From Oehlia diaphana (Eukaryota; Glomeromycota; Glomeromycetes; Glomerales; Glomeraceae), in the NCBI GenBank assembly GCA_003833135.1, contig QZLH01000059.1:75257-139256 (forward strand): a DNA stretch of 64,000 nucleotides. Direction: 5' to 3'. Made by a program: the position numbers and the translations under genes. Shown here in pieces: positions 23,491 through 33,589 of the stretch (positions within the stretch are counted from its first letter, which is position 1; every line of letters starts with the position of its first letter). The notes under the pieces were generated by a model that saw only the letters and a list, made by a program, of their open reading frames with translations, made no database searches and had not been told where the DNA came from.

Positions 23491-24912
23491 TTATGATGCT
23501 AATTGTACATACTGGAATTTTGTATGCGAATTACTTGCAAATGACGGATTGAATCTGGATACTCAAAAATTCTTGACGGGGACGAAATTTTTTTTTATTC
23601 CGGAAACAATCACTAAATCCTATACGATTACATCACTTTGTAAATTGAAAATATTTTTTTTTAATACATAATATGTTTAAGTATAAAGTACTGGAATTTA
23701 TATTTAACGTATTATAATCATTACTGGATGATTTGCAGTTATTTATCTAATCTGAATTTTTCAAATTGTTTAACTTCTGACAAGAATTGCTTCGAAGAAA
23801 ATTTTGACGTTTGATAATATTTATATATACCGATAAATGCTATTCGAATGTGATATTCATTATTAAATCGCATCATTTCCAGCTAAATGTTGATTATACA
23901 AATTAGAAGTAATTACGTATATAAAGAATGTAATAAAAATGGGCCACTCTAATCGTAGCAAAATTGGATTCAAATAAATCATATCTATCGGTCCAAGGAT
24001 AAGTAAATGATTTATGAAGTTAGTCATGAAAGAAATTATCATTAGTACCAAACTATAAAGAGTGTTTGTTTGAAATATACTCTATGGTTCTCATTCCTGT
24101 TTTTCTAATTAGATGAGAATTCTTAGTACTGTACATATGGTAGTAGGAAATAATTTTCTTAAATTTAATATATTTGGATTTCATTTTTGATTGGTAAATA
24201 TATCTAGATTTAAAATATATAAATGTATACTTTATTACATGCTATCATCACCCAGATCTCATTTAAATCTCATGAATTATTTTGTCACTTGATTTCTATT
24301 TGTCACGAATCATATGTTACTTGGTTACGTGACAATTACCGGGGATGGACAATCTCAAAGTATACATCATATGTACGATCTTAATGAAAAAACTTATACT
24401 ACGAATATTCGTTATATGTCAATAATGATAAATTAACACGAGAAACTGAAAAGGTGTTGGACTGTTAATTTTGATCTAATAAGCAAAAAATTCGGTATTC
24501 GGATCTTGTTACATATATATTGGCTCCACATGTCAATATACTTGGCAATACATACCGCTATAATGATCACGGCGCAGAGTAAAAATGATCTCTGGAATTT
24601 ATCATCAGAGAATTTTTCACGTAAATTTCGGGATAACCCGTCAAGCATGCTATTTATTCATTTAGTTACATGCAGTAATCAAAAATTTTTTGTTCTTGTC
24701 TAGCTAGATTTGATGAATATTAATTGGATAAACATGTGATATTCTTTTTGTAGAATTGGAATTGTAATACTTATTGTTCTTCGCACCAGTTAGGTCTGTT
24801 CAATTCTGATTGATCGGATTTTTGATCGGGTTTGATTGTTGGATGATGTTATCGAATTTTACGATCAAAAAACCTGATTGTTGGGTGCATTTTATTTTGT
24901 GTAGATTTTAAG

Positions 24913-25281
24913 GTGGGCGATATAATAAGTAAATATAAAATGAAGTTCAAATATGAATCTCGTAAGCTGAACGCTGAACTCCATAGTCAAGAATTGAGGC
25001 GTAATTATGAATTACAAATTAAGAAACCCGATATCGAATTGATGACACAAATGAAAGAAACAAAATTACAAGTCGGGAAAGAATTTATACTCTTCTATGT
25101 GGATACAATTAAGTTATTAAAATATATGAGGTACTATTTTATTTATATAGTGCTGTTTCCTACTAAGTTACTTCGCCATTAACAATCTATTGTTTAGGGT
25201 TATGTGACTAAAGATCTTTTGGAATACTCAAGAAAGCAAATTCAAGAACTAATTGTGGCAATTCTCAAAGATTGCTTCTAA
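24913..25281 (+). pseudogene. Orphan exon pair, charged helical protein remnant
   Basis: From 24913 the frame reads GDIISKYKMKFKYESRKLNA and ELRRNYELQIKKPDIELMTQ, rich in Lys, Glu and Gln as in a helix or coiled coil, up to LLKYM near 25130. It opens after AG|GTGGGC with no ATG at the start. A second stretch at about 25199-25281 reads GYVTKDLLEYSRKQIQEL and ends KDCF at TAA 25279-25281. The ATGAG|GTACTA donor and GTTTAG acceptor would leave the two parts out of phase. Family not recognised; probably a broken fragment. Confidence 0.35.
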
Positions 25282-28039
25282 TATTTCTGTTCCATTTCTT
25301 GGAAATTTAGTATATAGTGATTTTAAGTTGAACAAATTCAGCTATAGTTAAATTTAATGAATTACTATTACTTTCATACTCTTTAAATTAACATATTACT
25401 TCTGCTGGACAGTTAACTAATTTTAAAATTTATAAAAGTAAGGAGTTGTATTTTATTAAAGGTATTTTCGTAAATTTTTTGTTGTATTTGGATGTGTTTT
25501 TAATAAAGATACTGTACAATCTTTTATCATTGAGAACTTACGACGGTGATCGTCATCATCACTGTCATCAAACTAAATTTGCGATTTCATTGGATGACAT
25601 TATGTGAGGCGATAGAGAAATTCACGTTGGTCGATCATCTTTCATAGTGTTAGTCCTTCGCTTCGCTCCGGAAAATCATAGTAATTATTCTGGTAATATT
25701 TCTGGTAATATTTTATAAATCAATTATTTTGGATAAGATTATTATATGATAGGGAAAGAATTTTTTTTTTCAAAATTTTAAATGTTCTTTCGCAAAATTT
25801 CAACAGAAATTCTGGATTTATGAATATAAAGTACCTTCTAAACATTCAAAAATTTGGATGACATTCTGCTATAGGTGTAGTTCAGTGATTCTTTAGTACT
25901 GTAATATCATCATTTACCATTTCCAATAATAATCGAAAATTACGATAATATTATCAACAAATAACATATAGTCTTAAGTAAATCGTTAAATATTATTACA
26001 GCATTTGTCAAAATAACACTTTTTTTCATTTGAAAATTACAAACTTTTTAAAGTAGAATGACATCCTTTAAAAATCTTGTTTTATGGTATGATAGGAAGA
26101 ATGGAATAATAATTTTCGGTTAAAAGATCAATCTGGATTAATGCATTAATTCCACATATCGAAGTTGACAAATTCAGAGAAACAATGAACATAACACCGA
26201 TGTATTTTTAATGATAAAATTTACGAAGTAAAGAAAATAAATATTTAAGATAGTAACTTAGAATAATATGGCGTAACATTTGATTTGGCTACGCCATTTT
26301 ATCACGTGATTTCGCAATAAATTATACAGTACTGTTACAGTACTGTTCATTGTTTGAGTTGTTTCAGGATTAATTTGAGATGATCTGAAGTACTAAACAC
26401 GGGGTCATTTTATGTCTTATTCACTTTGAAAAATAATTTTAAAAATAAAATATTCCAATTCTGCTTTTTTATTATTGAAAACAAGAAAAGTCTAATTCAT
26501 TATGAGTATCCAATATCCATAAAACTGGTATTAGAACGGTACCTCAATATAATAAATACTATGTAATAGAATCATAAGGAAATATAGCATAAATATAAGA
26601 GAATAACTTGATGTAGTCAATAATTAGAACCCAGTCAAAACAACTATCAATAAAATTTTCAAAATTTATATGTAATCAATATACTTTTTAAAACTTCACT
26701 AATAATCCTGAAATACTCTTAATATTTAGAATATTCACGTCAAATTTGGAAGATATCTTCTCATTTATCAATAACTTCATTCCTGTGTAATAATTGATAG
26801 ATTAGAGCGTACGAAAACATAAAGTGTGTTTAGGATGCAAGATTCTCATTTATTATGGTAAGTAAAAGAAAATTTTAACAACTCGTGCAATTTCACATAT
26901 AAAAGAAATTTTCTTACTACTTTCAAAGAAATCGGACAATTATCAATTTACCGTATATACAAATGAATTAACAATTTAACGCATATACAAATGAAATCTA
27001 TTTACTAGATAAGAAGTTCATATCGACGACAAACAGGTTTATATTGAAGAAGCGTTACATGATGAGTTTTATCATATCGGCGGGTTTGGTTCATCGCAAT
27101 TATAAAATATTTTTCGTGTAATATCAAATCGATCAGCGTACACAGGATTTATCGTCGTTGTCAAATTAGTGCGACCCCCTGCGTGTCATCCCCTAAGGAA
27201 ATCGATTTCCAAAAATTTGTGAAAACCCGGAATTTTCCTGAATAACTATGTGGGAAAGGACAAATTATTAGCGATTCCAGAGGAAATCTTGGGAAATTCT
27301 CAGTTATAAAGGTAGTTTGCTTATAAAAAAGTGTTTATATTAACAAAGTTTTATCACTCACTTATAAACAAACTATTTGAATAATTGAAAATTTCCTGAG
27401 ATTTCCTCTGGAAATCACTAGCAATCGGACCTTTTCTACAAAGTTATTCAGAAAAATTCCGGGTTTTCCACATTTGCGAAAACCGATTTCCTTAGGGGGT
27501 GACATACAGGGGGGTCGCATTAATTTGAAAACAGCTAACCATTTTTATCGGATATCCTTTAGCTATACCAATCCGGATACGCTACATGCTTTTGCCTTTA
27601 TTTTTAATTAATAAATAAATGATTAAATGTATTTACAAACTTTATATAATTTTTAAACGTAAACGAAAAAAGTCAACGTATAAGGTGAATTTGCAGATCA
27701 ATTGAATTATTTTATTTAAAACAAAAAAACTTAGTATAAAAACCCGGTTCAACCCATCTAACATAGTTAACAACCCATCTAACTTATGGTAGGTCATTTT
27801 TAAGTTGTATGAATAGTTATAGTAAATAGTTTTTTTTATTTTTCAGCTATTTTTTCTGTTTCTATTTTTTTCTTTGGAAAAAAAAATTTTGTTCTAACTT
27901 CTTTTTTTTCTTTTGTAGTTTCCTATTTACAAAGATATTTTTAGAGATATATATTGAAGGAAGCTAAAACTTGCTTCTTCAACACTTTTTATCTTTATTC
28001 TGTCATAGCGGAGGATTATTTTGAACGATTTTTAATTAA
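25282..28039. other. Intergenic, AT-rich
   Basis: I see no gene apart from the MITE at 27161-27528. The palindrome ATCACGTGAT occurs at 26301-26310. Confidence 0.45.
27161..27528. mobile_element. MITE with ~145-bp terminal inverted repeats
   Basis: The left half (TCAAATTAGTGCGACCCCCT onward) is mirrored by the right half (TAATGCGACCCCCCTG in reverse complement), with pairing through CCTAAGGAAATCG, AAAACCCGGAATTT, CTGAATAACT and CCAGAGGAAATC. Only about 70 nt in the middle is unpaired. There is no coding capacity. TA bases flank GTGCGACC on both sides, consistent with a TA target site as used by Tc1/mariner-like elements; that is inference. Confidence 0.8.
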
Positions 28040-28158
28040 GGTGGCTTAGCAATAACACGTGATATTGCGGATGAATCAAACCCGCCCATATGTTTAATAT
28101 CGGAAGTCATTGGTGAAGTAGCTCTGAGAGTCAAAAGATGTTTCGAACACATGATGCG
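28040..28158 (+). pseudogene. Isolated exon-like coding stretch
   Basis: A 40-codon open stretch after a TAA reads GGLAITRDIADESNPPICLI then SEVIGEVALRVKRCFEHMMR, ending at a good GTGAGT donor at 28159. It starts without ATG. Codon choice and residue mix look like genuine coding sequence. A possible next exon after TTTGTAG near 28206 stops after a few codons. The gene it came from is not recognised. Confidence 0.35.
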
Positions 28159-28588
28159 GTGAGTTATTTCCTATGCCCTATAAAAACAAAATGTATTAAA
28201 TTTGTAGCTCATGTGTAATAAATGTCTAAAAAAGCATCAGACATAAATCGGATAAAATAGTGCTTTTCTAGACTTTTTACATGTGAATACAAATATAAAA
28301 TGAATTTAACACATAGGAATGCTAAGAAAGGAAAGAATCTCTCTGTTATATTGTTCTACACAAGGTGCTCGGTCATTAGAATTATCATCAATACTTTGCT
28401 TTTTACTAACTGTATGCCATAATGGAAAGCCACATATATTTACTTGAGGAACCTTTCATATTTGATTCAATATTGATCACATGACTCTGCAAATTGATTA
28501 GCATTAGTCATCTGAAGTGCAAGATATATCAAGATATATGAATATATTATCATAAAATTTTTTTTACAACACATTTTCTTTTAAAAAA

Positions 28589-29938
28589 ATGATTTCAACA
28601 CTTCCTACTGATTGTCTTAACCAAATTTTCGAGTGCTTAGAGGAAGACAAAGTTACTTTACATTCTTGCTTACTGGTAAATCGTCTTTGGTGCAGAATTT
28701 CCGTTGAAATATTGTGGAGAAATATTTGGGAATTTGAAAAAATAAGGACTTTAATCGCTTGTCTTCCTAACGAATTAAAAGACTTTCTACTTAATAATGG
28801 AGTCACTTCAATTTCAATCTCAAAACCTCCATTGTTTAATTATGCATCATTTTGCAAAGTTATTTCAATTCGATATCTATTATTTGAAGATAACGAAATT
28901 TTATCTAAAAATCAAAAAAACTATTTGATAACCAAAGAAATATTGAAAATGTTTATGAGACAAATTTCTTCTTTAAAAAAAATGGATTTTAGTTTTATGG
29001 AATATTATGATGATTATGCTTGCTATGATGATGATTTTTATAAAAATTATAATTTTTTAAATTTTATTAATTTTCCTGGAGCAAAAGATTGTTTAAAAAA
29101 TCTTTCAGAATTGAAATGTTACTCATACATGAATTCTGAATTTTTTTTTCAACTATCTAAAATATGTCGCAATATAAATTATTTAGTTATAATATTTGAA
29201 AAAATTGCTTCAGTTGGAATAAAAGATTTGATTCTTTCTCAAAATAATTTAAAATCCATATCATTTAGCGGTTGTAATAGTTGCAATGAGAGTAATTTTG
29301 ATGATGATATACTTAATTATTTCACATTGTCAAATACTTTAACAAAATTATTTTTAAGTGGAACATCACTACCATCCATTTTTACTAAAATTATGTTTTC
29401 AAACTTCCGAATTTTAATATTAGATTTTTATCCAGTTAATCATGTTGATATATTGACTAAATTTTTAGTAAATAATGGAAAGAATTTAGAAGAACTTGAA
29501 CTTGTACTAAGTAATTGTGTGAATTCAGTTATTAATAATTCAATAAATTTAGCTATAGCTAAATATTGTCCAAGCTTAAAATCATTACATACAGAATTTA
29601 AAAGAATAGAAGAATTAATTATGATTTTTGATAATTGTCAACAATTAGAAAGTATTAGAATTTCTAGTGATAAGTCATTAGGAGGAAAAAAACTGTTAGA
29701 AATTGTTGCTAAATATTCTCCTAAAAATTTTCATGAATTAAATTTATTTCATGCAAAATTACATTCAAAAGATTTGGAATCATTTTTTATTAGTTGGAAA
29801 GATCGTGTATCACAAAGACCATTTTCATTTATCTATGATGGTGATGGTCCTGTAAATAATAACAAAACCGGGAAATTAATTAAAAAATACAAAGCCTTAG
29901 ATGTTATTAATAAATTTGAGAAAAGAAATAGACGTTGA
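28589..29938 (+). CDS. F-box protein (1 of 5 intact in cluster)
   Basis: A single-exon frame of 449 codons. Residues 4-45 form an F-box: LPTDCLNQIFECLEEDKVTL followed by SCLLVNRLWCRISVEILWRN. The rest is Leu- and Ile-rich with degenerate leucine-rich-repeat spacing (CLKNLSELKCYS, NNLKSISFSGC, KNLEELELVLSNC, CPSLKSLHTEF), ending with a segment conserved across this cluster (KLLEIVAKYSPKNFHEL ... LESFFISWKDRV). F-box proteins couple substrates to SCF ubiquitin ligases through Skp1; the LRR-like part would bind substrate. Paralogues lie at 31786, 40127, 45457 and 47253, with a pseudogene at 36105. Asn- and Lys-rich composition follows local AT content. Confidence 0.88.
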   Translation: MISTLPTDCLNQIFECLEEDKVTLHSCLLVNRLWCRISVEILWRNIWEFEKIRTLIACLPNELKDFLLNNGVTSISISKPPLFNYASFCKVISIRYLLFEDNEILSKNQKNYLITKEILKMFMRQISSLKKMDFSFMEYYDDYACYDDDFYKNYNFLNFINFPGAKDCLKNLSELKCYSYMNSEFFFQLSKICRNINYLVIIFEKIASVGIKDLILSQNNLKSISFSGCNSCNESNFDDDILNYFTLSNTLTKLFLSGTSLPSIFTKIMFSNFRILILDFYPVNHVDILTKFLVNNGKNLEELELVLSNCVNSVINNSINLAIAKYCPSLKSLHTEFKRIEELIMIFDNCQQLESIRISSDKSLGGKKLLEIVAKYSPKNFHELNLFHAKLHSKDLESFFISWKDRVSQRPFSFIYDGDGPVNNNKTGKLIKKYKALDVINKFEKRNRR

Positions 29939-30327
29939 GGTAGAAGACGTCTAGATTTTTTGAATAAAAGTGAATTAAGATTCACTTATAATTATATGTT
30001 CCTACTAAATATATTAAATCATATTAAAATGATTATTATAAGTAAATTCGTGTATTCTACAGTACAAAGCAAAATTAAGAAATATACTGTACATCATATT
30101 TTACATCATTTTTGAATACTGAGAGAAAATTTTATATATGAACCATTCTCCACCCTTACATGGGGGCGAATCATGGAGAAATATTACGGCACATTACACC
30201 AATTCGGCATTACACTGGTGTAATACTAGTGTAATACTTACTATTTTAATATGAATCTTTGAACAAAATTTGGTGTAATAAATATTCACCAATACGAAAT
30301 ATCTGAAATAATTACGCATGTATACTC

Positions 30328-30486
30328 GCATTTTCCCTCTTCTTTCCTTTCCCTTCCTCTCTCACTTTCTCTCTTCACGCACCCTTTACTTCCTCACTCT
30401 TTCCTTCTTACTCTTTTCTCACATCCTTTTTTCGCCTTTTCCCTTCCACTTCGTCCTTTACCCTTACTTTTAGTCTCTTCCCGTGA
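30328..30486. repeat. Polypyrimidine strand-biased tract
   Basis: About 160 bp of nearly unbroken C and T on the plus strand (for example TTTTCCCTCTTCTTTCCTTT), with few purines. There is no strict repeat unit. It is more GC-rich than the surroundings. Confidence 0.75.
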
Positions 30487-31003
30487 GTACTTTTTTTTTA
30501 TTTTCAATTCCATAAACTTTCTTTCTTAAGAGAGATCGATTCCAAACATTTTTTATAATTTGCTAAAAATTGTATTGATTTAATTCATAAAAAGTAATTA
30601 AAGAAGGATTGATTATTATAACGCAATACAGTACTACTAACATAACGTTTTCTACGAATTTTATTATAATTGATGTTGGTTAGGCGACAATTATTTAAAT
30701 TTTCTTAACGAAATAGTTTGTTAATGATATTGATATAATATTTCACGTTTTATCTGATTTTTTCCAAAAACTATTATTAATGAATTCCAATAATAAATTA
30801 TTGGCGGCGATTTTATCATCATCCAAATTTGATCCGTTAATTCATATATATATTTAGGGGTACTGATATACAGTATACTGATACACTTTATTTATCAGGC
30901 ATTTACTAATTGATGATTTATGATAGTACAACCAGTTACTAAGTTGTATAATAAATACCTATTACGTAAGCCTGATAAAACAGTTACAACGTGACCTCGT
31001 AAC

Positions 31004-31212
31004 TAGTGTTTTGATCCGGATAAAAAATATTTTAAATGAGATTATTGCCGAAAAAAGATTGTAAATCTCAGCTCTGAATAGACTATAATTTCGACCAGAA
31101 TATTTAATATATTATGAATCAAAAAATTGGTAATTCTGATAGTTCCATCCTGAATTAACCGAAATGGATACCGGATAAAAACCGGATAAAACCGCTTCGG
31201 ATCCAAACACTA
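31004..31212. mobile_element. hAT-type MITE with 8-bp target duplication
   Basis: The termini are TAGTGTTTTGATCCGGAT and the inverse, ending CGGATCCAAACACTA. The element is flanked directly by CTCGTAAC at 30996-31003 and again at 31213-31220. An 8-bp target duplication and TAGTG-type ends are the marks of the hAT superfamily. Length is 209 bp with no coding frame, so it is non-autonomous. Internal GGATAAAAACCGGATAAAAC repeats lie near the right end. Confidence 0.82.
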
Positions 31213-31239
31213 CTCGTAACTGCGTGCCTTACATGTATT

Positions 31240-31339
31240 TGCAATAAGAATATGATCAGTGAGCTGCGCTCAGTAAATCCCACCAATCATATTGCTTATT
31301 GCAATACAACAGTTACTCGGCACGAAGTGCCGAGTAACT
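31240..31339. repeat. Two adjacent hairpins
   Basis: The first pairs TTGCAATAAGAATATGAT (~31240-31257) with ATCATATTGCTTATTGCAA (~31287-31305). The second, 31311-31339, is a perfect palindrome: AGTTACTCGGCAC, loop GAA, GTGCCGAGTAACT. Confidence 0.75.
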
Positions 31340-31785
31340 ATTAAATATTGTATATTTTTCTAGCGACCTGCGGGATTAATGAACTTGAACCATATAGTAA
31401 ATTGTGCACACAAAATGAACTAAAAAATGATCGACGTTCATCATACTAATTTATACAAGTATTTAGGCGCACTAAAGGAGAAACTGATATTTCCCATTGG
31501 TAACGATAAAATAATCGGATGAACCCGATGAATCGATTAATGTACAAAATAATCCTATAAATATGTGCTGAAGAATTTACTGGAGATTATTTATATTATT
31601 TATCGATCGGTATTTCCGATAAACACGAATCCAATTTAAATGAACAAAGAAAAATCATAATAAATTTAACAGAAACATGTTACATGTTACACAATTCAAA
31701 TAATTCAATAATTCACTATTAATTTATATAAGGTAATCTAGATATGATCAAATTTTTTAATTATATATTATGGATTTGAATACTC

Positions 31786-33228
31786 TTATTCAAATTTTTT
31801 AATGATACCCAAATTTTTATATTTTCTAATTATTTTCTTATTTTTGCTATTTTTTATAAATTTACTATCATTAACAATAAAAGAAAGTGATTTTTGAGGT
31901 ATACGGGTTTTCCAATTAATAAAAAACGATTCCAAATCATCTTTTCTTAATTTTACATAATTACATAATGTCAGTTCATGAAAATTCTTGGGTGAATATT
32001 TAGCAACTATTTCCAATAATTTCTTTCCTTCAAAATATGGTTTATCACATAAAGTTTTAAAGCTTTCTAATTGTTGACAACTACTAAAGATAACCGCTAA
32101 TGATTCTATTTCATCAAATTTGAATTGAGTATATAGTGATCTCAGATTCGGACAAAATTTTGCTATAGCTAAATTTAACGAATTATTACTATTACATCCA
32201 TATACATTAAATTCCCTCAAATTCCTTCCATTATTTTCTAAAAATTTAATCAACATTTCAAATTCCGAATATCCATAATATAATTTTAAAATTTCTAAGT
32301 ATGGAAAAATAACGTATTGTAATTCTTTAAAATCTTCAAATCCTGATGATAAATCAAGTTCTTGTAAATTTGTAAATTTGGTAAAAAATGATGATGTTGA
32401 TATTCCTTGTAAAAATAATTTCGTCAGTGTTTTTGCATGTTTTGTTAATGAAGGTACGATCTTTGCGCAATCTATATCCTCTTTATCATCATAATCAATA
32501 CACCGCTTAACTGATAAAGATTTTAAACCATTTTGTGAAAAAATCAAATCATTTAATCCATCCAAATTTGTAATACTGAATTCTATAGTTAATGATTGAA
32601 TATTATGGCATATTTTAGATAATTGATAAAAAAATTCAGAATTGATGTTCGAGCTACATCTCATTTCTGATAGATTTTTTAAACAATCTCTTGCACCGGA
32701 AAAATTAATAAAATTCGGAATTTTGCTACCATAAATATCGGAGTAATAAACCAGTTTTTTTAAAGAAGGAATTTCTTTCATAAACATTTTTAACATTTCT
32801 TGTGCTATCAAATAGTTTCTTTCTCTTAGTAAAATAAAAGATTCATGATTTGTGGTAATTTTTTTAAATTCATCATCGATTATCATTAGATCAAGAATTG
32901 AAAGAACTTTGCAAAATGATGGATAATTAAATAATGGAAATTTCGAAGTTTGGGTTGGAATAAAAACACCTTTGTTAAATAAAAGTTCTTTTGATTCATT
33001 AGGAAGGCAAGCGATTAAAGTATTGAAAATTTTTGATAACGCGTCCAGTTGATATAATACAGTATCCCAAATGTTTCTCCATAATATTTCAACAGAGACT
33101 CTACACCAAAGACGACTAACTAATAAACATGAATGCAAAGCGACTTTATTATCATCTAAACATTCAAAAATTTTCTTAAGACAATCGATGGGAAGTACGG
33201 GAAGTTGGGAGGGCATTTTACTATTCAT
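31786..33228 (-). CDS. F-box protein (2 of 5)
   Basis: A single-exon frame of 480 codons. The F-box (residues ~9-50) reads LPVLPIDCLKKIFECLDDNK, then SCLLVSRLWCRVSVEILWRN. LRR-like spacing follows (CLKNLSEMRCSS, NGLKSLSVKRC, TNLQELDLSSGF, LEILKLYYGYSE, PNLRSLYTQF), and the family C-terminal signature KLLEIVAKYSPKNFHELTLC ends in IRKYKNLGIIKKFE. It lies opposite in strand to the copy at 28589, with 1.8 kb of element-rich sequence between. Presumed SCF substrate receptor. Confidence 0.88.
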   Translation of the reverse strand: MNSKMPSQLPVLPIDCLKKIFECLDDNKVALHSCLLVSRLWCRVSVEILWRNIWDTVLYQLDALSKIFNTLIACLPNESKELLFNKGVFIPTQTSKFPLFNYPSFCKVLSILDLMIIDDEFKKITTNHESFILLRERNYLIAQEMLKMFMKEIPSLKKLVYYSDIYGSKIPNFINFSGARDCLKNLSEMRCSSNINSEFFYQLSKICHNIQSLTIEFSITNLDGLNDLIFSQNGLKSLSVKRCIDYDDKEDIDCAKIVPSLTKHAKTLTKLFLQGISTSSFFTKFTNLQELDLSSGFEDFKELQYVIFPYLEILKLYYGYSEFEMLIKFLENNGRNLREFNVYGCNSNNSLNLAIAKFCPNLRSLYTQFKFDEIESLAVIFSSCQQLESFKTLCDKPYFEGKKLLEIVAKYSPKNFHELTLCNYVKLRKDDLESFFINWKTRIPQKSLSFIVNDSKFIKNSKNKKIIRKYKNLGIIKKFE

Positions 33229-33589
33229 TTTTAAAAGATTTTATAAAAAGGGCTAAAAAAAAATTAAAAAAAATGAGTCATAAAGAGAATAGTCCTTTTT
33301 ATATTATTTATATTACTTATAATATTATAACAGTGTTGAAACAGAAGTCATGTGAATGTAAATTCATAATTAATAGATTAGTCAGATTATAGTTTAGTAT
33401 TTATTAAAATCTACATATTAGTATGACATATAATCTTGATGATCTATACTTTAATATAATATTAGATTAATTGATTTTTTTCTGTAGATAAGAAGATAGT
33501 AATTAATGTCATCAAAATATCAAATCATTACAAAAATCATGATCTTTGATAGCAGCTGTAAAGTAAATTTGAATTTTCCGACAATTTCT

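Larger units (their letters stand above)
21978..24912. other. Intergenic, gene-poor, mobile-element debris
   Basis: I see no supported gene. It holds the inverted-repeat element at 23078-23367, the short hairpin at 23453-23490, and a local palindrome built from GGATATCCGG / TATCCGGATA near 23034-23065. The minus open frames at 22790 and 23863 have no support. Confidence 0.45.
29939..31785. other. Intergenic between F-box genes
   Basis: No gene. It holds a pyrimidine-rich tract (30328-30486), a hAT-type MITE (31004-31212) and two hairpins (31240-31339). A short palindromic cluster of GGTGTAATACTAGTGTAATA lies near 30220. Confidence 0.5.
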
